This document shows, in pieces, positions 55,734 to 64,000 of a stretch of 64,000 bases of DNA. Below the pieces are notes generated by a model, which was not told where the DNA came from, searched no databases, and saw only the letters and a list, made by a program, of their open reading frames with translations. How positions within the stretch are numbered: the first letter of the stretch is position 1; every line of letters starts with the position of its first letter. A program made the translations under genes and the position numbers. The stretch comes from Bidens hawaiensis (taxonomy: Eukaryota; Streptophyta; Magnoliopsida; Asterales; Asteraceae): NCBI GenBank assembly GCA_021521415.1, contig JAIQDT010001736.1:372001-436000 (forward strand). The letters are read 5' to 3'.

Positions 55734-58700
55734 TCATCCTAACTTTAGGATCTCAGCAAAGGTCTTCAATCTATTTAAACCAAGCAAAAAGTTAAAACGT
55801 GTTTTATCAAACGCTTTAGTAAATAGATCGGCTTTTTGAAAATCAGTGTGCACTTTCTCAAGATCAATTAATTTCTTTTCATATCAATCCCATATAAAAT
55901 GATATCGAATTTCGATATGTTTCGTTTTAGAATGTTGTACGGGATTCTTGGTGATACTAATAGCAGTAGAATTATCAATTAAGATGGGAGTAGTAAGAAA
56001 TTTCAAACCGTAGTCGCGAAGATGTTGTTGTATCCACAAAACCTGGGAACAACAACTCGAGGCTGCAACATACTCAGCTTCAGCGGTTGAAGTTGAGATC
56101 GTTGTCTGCTTCTTACACTGCCAGGAAACAAGCCGACTTCCTAAGAATTGACATCCTGCTGTAGTAGATTTGAAATTGATCTTGCATCCTCCATAATCTG
56201 AGTCTGAGTAAGCGGTAAGATCAAAAGTATCATCTTTGGGGTACCATAACCCGATGTCAGGATTTCCCCGTAGATATTGCAGAATACGCTTGACCGCTGC
56301 CAAGTGAGTCACTCGGGGACTAGCTTGGTACCTAGCACATAAACAAACAGCAAACATTATGTCGGGTCGAAAAGCAGTTAAATACATTAAATAACCAATC
56401 ATAGCACGATAAAGGGTCGAATCAACGGGATCCTCTAATTCATCCGGTGATAAATTGTGACCCACGGGAAGAGGAGTAGAAGACATTTTTCCGGCAGTAT
56501 TCTTGAATCGGCTCAAGACATCATTCACATATTTTGTCTGATGAATGAAGATTCCCTTCGCAGACTGATGAACCTGCAACCCTAAAAAGAAATTCATCTC
56601 TCCCATTGAACTCATCCCGAACTTGGTCTGTATAGAATTCTCTAACTCCTTACACAATGAATCGTTTGTAGACCCAAAGATTATGTCATCAACATAAATC
56701 TGAATGAGCAGAAGATCATCACCAATATTCTTATAAAATAAAGTGCCGTCAACAATTCCATGTTTGAAGCCGTTATCCGTCAAATGATCGGCGAGCGCGC
56801 CATACCAAGCTCTCGGGGCTTGATGTAGACCATATAATGCCTTGTTTAATCGGTAAACACGGTCAGGATAATCAGGATTCTCAAAACCTGGAGGCTGTAG
56901 AACAAACACTTCCTCATGAAGTTCGCCGTTGAGAAAAGCACTTTTAACATCCATTTGATACACTTTGATATTCTTGTAAGCAGCATAAGCCAGGAAGATT
57001 CGAATTGACTCTAATCTTGCAACTGGAGCATAAACCTCAGTATAATCAATACCCTCTTGCTGATGAAACCTTGCACCACCAAACGTGCTTTGTTTCTCAT
57101 AGTTACTCCACGATCATCTTTCTTACACTTATATACCCACTTAGTCGGAATTGCCTTCTTGACTCTAGCAGGTTTTTCGATAAGATCCCAAACACCTAAA
57201 CGTGCAAATTTTGGTAATTCTTCTTGCATGGCTTTTACCCAAGAAGGATCTTGCAGAGCCACACGAGGAGTTATAGGCTCAACTTGAGATAGAAAACAAG
57301 TAAATTTAGCAACAGTTGCAATTTCAGATGCGTGTAAGTCAGCATGAGCACATAAAGCATTATTGTCACTTGAAGAGGTAATTTGATGTCGTGTCTGAAC
57401 CCCTACATCAAGATCTCCAATAATGTTTTCTTATGGATGAAAATTATGAATCCTGAGAGTAGGATTTTTAGAAACAGCAACGTTTTCAAATAAGTTAGTT
57501 CACCCAATTCAGGAGATGAAACATTATCCTCATTCACAATTGCATTATCATCGGATGAAGACGAAGGAGTATCATAATGAACAGGAGACTCATTATCAGG
57601 TTATTCAGTTGGAACGCCCAATGAATCTTCAACGGCATTTGAACTGACAAACCTTGGAATTTCTAACTGTTCTTCAAAATAATCACGGACTAAATCTTCA
57701 TCTGGATGATCGATTGATGGAGTAAATGTATTAAATAAGCTATCGTAGTCAAACATCCAATCGGGACCTTTCCGTTGAAGAGGAATAGTGTACCGTTGAC
57801 AGTCCACATGGAACCATTCCTCAACACAACCAAATGTAAAATTATGTACCCTTTTCTTTAGAGATGCATACCCCAAAAAATAACCTTCGATAGCTTTTTA
57901 TTCGAATTTACCCGCATCATTCTTCAAAATTGTACAAGGACACCCAAAGGGTTTCAGGTACTTTAAGTTAGGCTTTCGATTGTTCAAGAGCTCATAACTT
58001 GTCTTCTTGAGTCGTTTAACAGTCAAAACCTGATTAAGCGTGTAACAAGCTGTGTTTACCGCCTCATTCCAAAATTGTACAAGAAGCTTAGAATCAGCGA
58101 GCATAGTTCTTGCAGTTTCAATCAGGGTTCTATTCTTTCATTCTGCAACACCATTTTGTTGAGGAACATAAGGTGCACTATATTCACGGTGAATTCCTTT
58201 TTGAACACAAAAGAAATCCAATATAGTGTTTTTGAATCAGTTCCATTATCACTTCGAATTCTCCTCACCTTTTATTTGTAAAGTGATTCGATTTTAGTGA
58301 TAAGATTTTGTAACAAAACAGGCGTTTGATCTTTTGAACTCATAAATAAGACCCACGAGTATCTCGAATAATCATCAGTCACGACTAGACAATACCAGTC
58401 TCCAGAAATACTTGCACGATTCACTGGACCGAACAAATCCATATGAAGTCGTTCAAGTGGAGTATCAATGGAATTCAATATATTAGATGGGTGCGATTTC
58501 TTCTTCTGTTTGCCCTTTTTACAAGCAACACAGTGATCTGATGACTTAAAATTCTTCAACGACACCCCCTCTACCAAATCGTTTGCTATTAAATAATTAA
58601 TCTTTCGAACATGTATGTGACCCATTCTTCGATGCCAAAGTACGGAGTCTTTCTCGGTTGATTTCGAGACAAAACTCGTTTCGATCGATGTTGATACTTT

Positions 58701-59552
58701 AGTATTCATATTCAAGACATAAATATCATTTGATCGAGGTGATCGCATGACAACCATGTCATCGGGAATCACATAACCCGGTTTCAGAATAAGACACTCT
58801 TTATCTGTAAATACCGTCGTGTATTGCTTATCATAAATTTGCGACACACTCAATAAATTATGATCCACCTTATCACAAGAATTAACCTTTTCCTGTGTAA
58901 TTATACCCCCAGAATTCCCAGCAAACGCCACATAACCCCCTTGAATATTTCTCACGTTTGATAAGAGGTTGAGATTTCCTGTAATATGACGAGAACATCC
59001 ACTGTCCATGATCCAGTTTTTACTAGAAATGGTCTTGGATGAACCCTCGCTTTGTTTGGCCATGCAAGCAGATGTAGCAGAATCACTGATCTTAGCCATA
59101 CAAGCAAAGCTAGTTGGAAGCTTTTCACTTTGATTATCAGATTCAGACTCAGTTTCAGCGTCAGAAGAAACTTCACTTCCACTTATATCTTGTGTGTATT
59201 CAGGAAACCCAAACATAGCTAGATTAGCTTGATTATCATTGCACAGTAGTCGTTGTGACCAATCACCTCCATCAGCTAACACTGCGTGTGACCCAGAAGT
59301 AGACGGTTTCTTTTCAGTATCATTGACCCGTGATGTAGAAGAGTTTTGATTTTTACCACGAGGACCAGTATACTCCTTCTTTGGCTTGCCACATTCTTTC
59401 GCAAAGTGTCCGAATTCTTGACAATTATAACACTTTACCTTCAACTTGTCAAAACCCAACTTCTTATTCAGAGCAGGAAGATCTTTTCTGGTCCTTTGCA
59501 TAAATCTTTTTACCTTACGAACAATCATTGCCATGTTCCACTTTAAATCCAT
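55734..59552 (-). pseudogene. gag C-terminus and pol of copia element D
   Basis: The best-preserved polyprotein here. The 426-codon frame 59552-58272 holds the CCHC knuckle CYNCQEFGHFAKEC (residues 41-54), protease MDSGCSRHITGN (catalytic Asp 183) and the integrase zinc motif LWHRRMGH..CVACKKGK (His 307/312, Cys 341/344). The integrase core start HMDLFGP and VVTDDYSRYSW follows. Integrase continues in pieces (58104-57601). RT and RNase H fill 57262-57011 and a 359-codon frame (56963-55884) with MDVKSAFLNGELHEEVFV, YVDDIIFGS (Asp 92-93), AYSDSDYGG (Asp 254) and STAEAEYVA (Glu 297). One stop, then the tail to a TGA at 55734. It lacks the gag-protease linker found in E. Broken in integrase and around RT, so not autonomous. 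Confidence 0.88.
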
Positions 59553-60637
59553 GGATCATCAGGATCAATTTGATCATAGTCTTCATCGGTTAAATCACTT
59601 GTTGCAATCTTGCTACTCACCAAATTCTCGTAAGAAGACATAAAGGACATAAAGGCAGACAAAAATGCAAGGTTTTGTTCAGCTTTCTTTATGTTTACAT
59701 TAGTTTGAGATGAGAATTTACTTGTAGATGATGAAGTTCCGGATCCTCCAGATGAACCAGAGAAACCAGAATATCCAGTATTTCCAGCTGTGTAGAAACA
59801 GGCTTGTGGATCACTATACATTGGAGTAGCATTCTCACTTGCAGCTTGAGTAAGGAAAGCAGTTAGTGGAGAAATAGTTGAACTTAGAGGCATACTACCA
59901 CCATAGAAAGAAGGATCTTGACTTTCCTTAGAAACTTTCTGGCACTTAAGATCATATTCCCTAGCTTCAATCTTTTGTAAGAATTCAATAGCAGTCAAAT
60001 CTTCATTCAAGAAATAATTATTCTCCTTGAGAACCATTAAGAATGTGGAATAAGAACTTGGGAGTACACTCTTAACAATGTCAACTTATCCCTCTTAGAG
60101 ACGTTTAATCTCATATTGTCCATTTCAGCAATTAAGTGATTGAATTTAGTTGTCATTTCTTCAACTGTCTCACATTTGAGTAAATTAAAGTTTCTGAATT
60201 GAAACTTAAGCATCACCTTCTTGCTTTCAGCTGTGTTACCCATACTTCTCATTCAAATGTGTTGAAACATAGAAGTATATATTTTTATGCTACCACTTGA
60301 TGAAAAATATTCTCAGGCAAAGCCATGGTTAGAGTAGAATAAGCTTTTGTTTCTATCTCTAATGCTTTCTTTTCTTCAACTGAGTATTGTGAAATGGCCT
60401 TTGGTGTATAACCAATAGTCTCATCTCCAATCATAGGAACTGTATAGACTTCATCTAAACAATAAGAACAGTCCGGATGAACCAATCCTATATGAGCACG
60501 AAACCTAGGTTCCCACTTGGCAAAGTCACTGAACTTCACAATCTTGGACATTTTGAATGTGAACCTATCTCGGTAACAAGTTGCAACATTTGTTGCATCA
60601 ACATATTTTGAGACGCCAATGTATACATACCGGCCAT
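59543..60637 (-). pseudogene. gag of copia element D
   Basis: ATG at 60637 (MAGMYTLASQNMLMQQ). A one-base loss near 60545 shifts the frame before FSDFAKWEPRFRAHIG (60551-60285). Further pieces are NFNLLKCETVEEMTTKFNHL (60252-60037) and a Ser/Gly/Thr-rich stretch (60037-59543) that runs into the knuckle-containing frame. Gag would form the RNA-packaging particle. Confidence 0.78.
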
Positions 60638-60649
60638 CTTTGACAAGTT

Positions 60650-61018
60650 TGAAAATATAAGGGTGTAACTAATCAAACAACGAATAAGATTAACGAATTG
60701 TGAACAGTTTTAGCGAACTGTGAACAGTTGTAGCGAACTGTGAACAGGAAAATAACGAATCAAATCTTAACGAAGTTAAGATTGATCAGACAACAAATTG
60801 CAATTATATTTAATGAATCAATCAACGAAAAAGATTAACGAATCAGAAATTCAAACTAACGAATTGACTAAGCGAATTACAAAGTATCAGCTTAGCAAAT
60901 TAAATGATAATCAGTAACGAATCACCAGGAAAAACTTAGCGAAATGAAATAACGAATCAGCTATAGTTGATAGCGAATCAACTATAACGAATCAGGTTGT
61001 TACAACCGTTTGTAACAA
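60650..61018 (-). mobile_element. Leader of element D with TAACGAAT words and a short tandem repeat
   Basis: Contains about three copies of a 19-20 bp unit built on AGCGAACTGTGAACAG (60694-60750) and about fifteen TAACGAAT/TAGCGAAT words, mostly in one orientation. Non-coding 5' leader between PBS and gag. Confidence 0.7.
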
Positions 61019-61030
61019 ACTCTGACACCT
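61019..61030 (-). promoter_or_regulatory. Primer-binding site of element D (degenerate)
   Basis: On the minus strand AGGTGTCAGAGT, with GGTGTCAGAG against GGTATCAGAG of the initiator Met PBS, lies two bases after GGCA of the LTR. The corresponding site in E is lost. Confidence 0.6.
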
Positions 61031-61032
61031 TA

Positions 61033-61275
61033 TGCCAGATGGCAAAGGTTGTTTTGACACAAATCCCAAAGTGAACCCGTGTCACACGAATCTGTTTATC
61101 CAATTAACGAATCAGATAACACAAATTAACAACTAACACGAATTGGCTAGTGAATCACCTGAAATAAATAATGAATTATCAAACTTAATGAACGATTCAA
61201 AGGAAACAAGATAGCGAATCACTATAAGAATGATAACGAATCAAATTCATCTTTGAATCGTACAAGTACTAAACA
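61033..61275 (-). mobile_element. 5' LTR of element D, shortened
   Basis: On the minus strand it starts TGTTTAGTACTTGTACG (compare TGTTAGTGCACGG) and ends CATCTGGCA before the PBS. At 243 bp it is less than half the central LTR and has no clear TATA, so an internal deletion is likely. TAACGAATC words are present. The flank reads TGATTT, close to GATTT left of the E 3' LTR. Confidence 0.55.
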
Positions 61276-64000
61276 TGATTTCCTTACGTTAATTCCCATG
61301 GGTTAAAGTTTGTTAAGTTTAATCATAATGCGTCTATCATGAGCCCACGTGCACGATATGTTGCATCTAAGTAATTTTGGAAGTTACTCAAACTTTCAGA
61401 TTTTAACCAGCGATTGCGAGCGTTAGTGATATATTTAGGTGACACAGACATATATTTAGTCGAACGGGAGATTTGAAACTTTTGTTGTAAAGTTATACTT
61501 TATAATTGTTGTTTTTTTATAAGAAAAATATATAATCAAACAAGAAATACGAGATGATTCTTCAAGCGCTTATTATTATTTACTTATCGAACTGTTAGAA
61601 ATTAACAAACGAATGAACGCTTAAATTCATATATTACTGAAATACATATAAAAATGGAGATAGTTATAACATATGTTTAGTATTTAGGCATCATATATTA
61701 TCATTAAATTTACTACTCTATCTATGTTACATCCTCATTTGCCAAAATGAGATATTTGAATTTAAATGATAAAAATGAATGAATAAAATAAAATAAAAAT
61801 CCGAGGCATGAGCTCATATGGGTAAAACAAGAAATACAAAACACATGAGCTTCTATGGGTAATATTATAACACTACCACACACAAAATCATAATTACCTT
61901 TCTTTTTGAATTGCAGCAGACAACACTCAACACCAACATGTCTTTTTCCAAAATTCAAACATGGTCACTATATACATGCATCATCCTACCTAGTTAATTA
62001 TGTTAAAACCCATACATGCTTCAATATATCAAACACAGTTTACTCACATCCACACATGAGTGTACATGTATGCAATTCGTTTACCCGAAACTTTGTTAGT
62101 TAGACACCTAAATACTCCTCGCTATTCAAGAAAACTTAATAGTGGTAACCAATCTACAAATCCTAATCCCTACCTAACCCCATAGGGTTTTGGCCCTAAG
62201 GGCCTCTGCCTAACCATGTCCATGTATGCATACATGTTATACTCAAATAAATTATTTAATAAAAGAATAAAAGGAAATTAAATAAAATAAGATATGGATC
62301 AATGTATATGATAATTCAAAGACAAGACCTAATCCTATCATTTCACTTTTACCAACTCACCACGTCCTCTTCCTTTGTTTCCTTGAAATCAGCTGTCATC
62401 ACTCTACCAAACGGTTCAATCTACTTTTTACCCATTTAAGAGTTTTCAATCTTGTTCCAACTCCACACTTAACCTCTAACTCTTGAGTTTAGTTATAAAG
62501 GCTTTACTTAAAATCACCTATATAGGAAAGACTTGATACATGAAGCAAACACACATACTCTCTTTCACTTCTCTGTTTCTCTAACTGAATCCCTTCAACC
62601 GGCCACCACCACCATTGGCGTTTACCACCACCAACAACCACCTTCTACCACCTGATTACCAACCCGCCGCAACCACTTTCTTTGGCTCTTAATTGTAGCA
62701 CATCGCAAGTACCACTGTCACCTTTAGGGTAACCGACGCCCCGCATCAGCTACAATCATCACCGCCACAATCCTAGACCTCACGGAAGCAAGAGTAACAC
62801 CGCAAAAATCACCACACAAAACACTGCCAACCACCTTCAACTCTCTCCCTCTCTCTCTCTTTACGTCGCAGGGTACCACCGTGAACCACCTTCCCGGAAC
62901 CACTACCATCATCCATCACCTTTTCTTTACCTAGAATATCTCTCTTCAGGTAAGAAATATATTACTCAAGTTCACTCTCCCTTCGATTTATATACAAACA
63001 CACATACATCCTAAACTAATCTCATCTCATTGTGTTCAAGAACAAGATGGTGGGAGATTCTTTCTGAAATGTTTAAAGAGCTTCACGTGGAGAAAGAAGC
63101 TTAAGATCCTCTAATCCCTCTCTACCTAAATCCTAAAACTAAGTGAGCTACACCTTCCATAAACCTAGTTCATAAAAGAGTTATGCTAGGCTTTCACCTA
63201 AATAACAATTTACACATTTAACATGTTAAAGAAAGAAGCATTTAAATATACACATAAACTTATCATGCATAAAAAATGTTAAAGATCTGAAAGCATTACG
63301 AAAAATGGGTATAAAGTGAGTCTTATTGTTAGGACTTTTGGTTTAAAAAAACTTAATATGTCTATACATAAGTTTTTTTTCAAGAATATAATTTTTATGA
63401 CTAAAAGAGTGTTTTTAAGACATAATATACATATGTGTGTGTGCATTGAAATTAATGGTGAATTAGTATCTAAGAAGCAAGGGCTTGTTATACAGAACCT
63501 ACGTTGGAAAATATGGATTTTTATAATCAATATTGGGTATATTTTTCATGGTTATATTTGGTGAAACTATTATAAGTATTATAATTACCAAAATAGGTGT
63601 TGAATTCTGAAACCATATATATTTTATATATTTATTGTACACGATGATTTACGACTCGATTCTTGAATAAAATATATTAACCCAGGTTCATGTTGATACA
63701 AGGACTCATGAACACATTCTGATGCAAACAGTTACTTATATTTACTTATTTTATATAAATATAAGTGTATGTCGAGAAATCAATGACGTGTCATCAACGA
63801 ATTGGTTATATATAAATGAAACTGACACCAACAAGATTTATATTCATAATATTTATACAAGTATATAAATATTAATATAAAAACTTATCACCAACAGGTT
63901 GTCCAAAAACTAAACGATACGTACGGTTGGAGAAAGCGACCGACAAAATATAATAAACAAAATTCTCGGTTGGTGAAATGAACCGACACACTAAACGAAA
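61276..64000. other. Unassigned non-coding DNA
   Basis: No credible ORF. A plus-strand TATA-like CACCTATATAGGAAAG (about 62514-62529) is followed by CT-rich sequence (62553-62582), a CCACCACC-rich block (62600-62680) and a donor-like CAG/GTAAGA at about 62948-62953. This could be the promoter and non-coding first exon of a gene or of an LTR element, but nothing downstream to 64000 is recognisable. The rest is AT-rich. Confidence 0.3.

Noticed and set aside
37765..61281. Perfect 5-bp target duplication around the D-E dimer
   Set aside because: GATTT occurs on the left edge but one base away from the expected place on the right (TGATTT), so it is suggestive, not proof.
62514..62953. Possible host gene promoter and first exon
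   Set aside because: A TATA-like box and donor-like site are present, but no coding exon is recognisable to the window end; kept only as a remark in the last feature.

Overview
This is a plant nuclear window, eudicot and most probably a composite (Asteraceae). That placement is an inference from the style of the Ty1/copia elements and their accessory protein, not a database match. I find no intact host gene, tRNA, rRNA or CRISPR array. The AT-rich sequence is almost entirely transposable elements of different ages, many nested, with coding regions broken by stops and frameshifts.

Layout. (1) 1-1920: unassigned non-coding DNA. (2) 1921-4183: a probable solo LTR, minus strand, Gypsy-like. (3) About 4545-8855: a non-autonomous DNA transposon with long inverted repeats (MULE-like). 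It carries an inner inverted-repeat element, a CCA-rich satellite-like insert and a truncated LINE with 21-bp target duplications. (4) 9120-11631: a non-autonomous Helitron, minus strand, splitting one copy of a tandem duplication. (5) 11959-12500: one LTR and the 3' end of a further LTR element. (6) 13400-33337: a multi-level nest. An old Ale-like copia element is split by a PIF/Harbinger transposon; that holds a hAT MITE and a non-coding LTR element (C); C is split by LTR element B at 20257-29046, flanked by GATGA duplications. (7) 34125-37764: a CATA/CATG microsatellite and fragments of copia-type elements in both orientations. (8) 37765-61275: two copia elements (E and D, minus strand, Sirevirus-like) joined head to tail and sharing a central LTR, each with gag-pol followed by an accessory ORF. 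(9) 61276-64000: unassigned DNA.

Two features deserve most attention. First, LTRs and leaders of several elements contain arrays of one 8-9 bp word (TAACGAAT and variants, both orientations) that pair into short hairpins with a near-constant loop. Stems vary between hairpins but keep pairing, and many arrays sit just upstream of a TATA box. Second, a large accessory protein (about 1000-1570 codons), apparently with its own promoter, occurs in D and E after gag-pol. In element B it is the only coding content between otherwise well-formed LTRs, so B looks like a non-autonomous element built around that accessory gene.

All positions were read by eye. Family names rest on motifs; element boundaries are firm only where LTR ends, a PBS or PPT, or target duplications are named.
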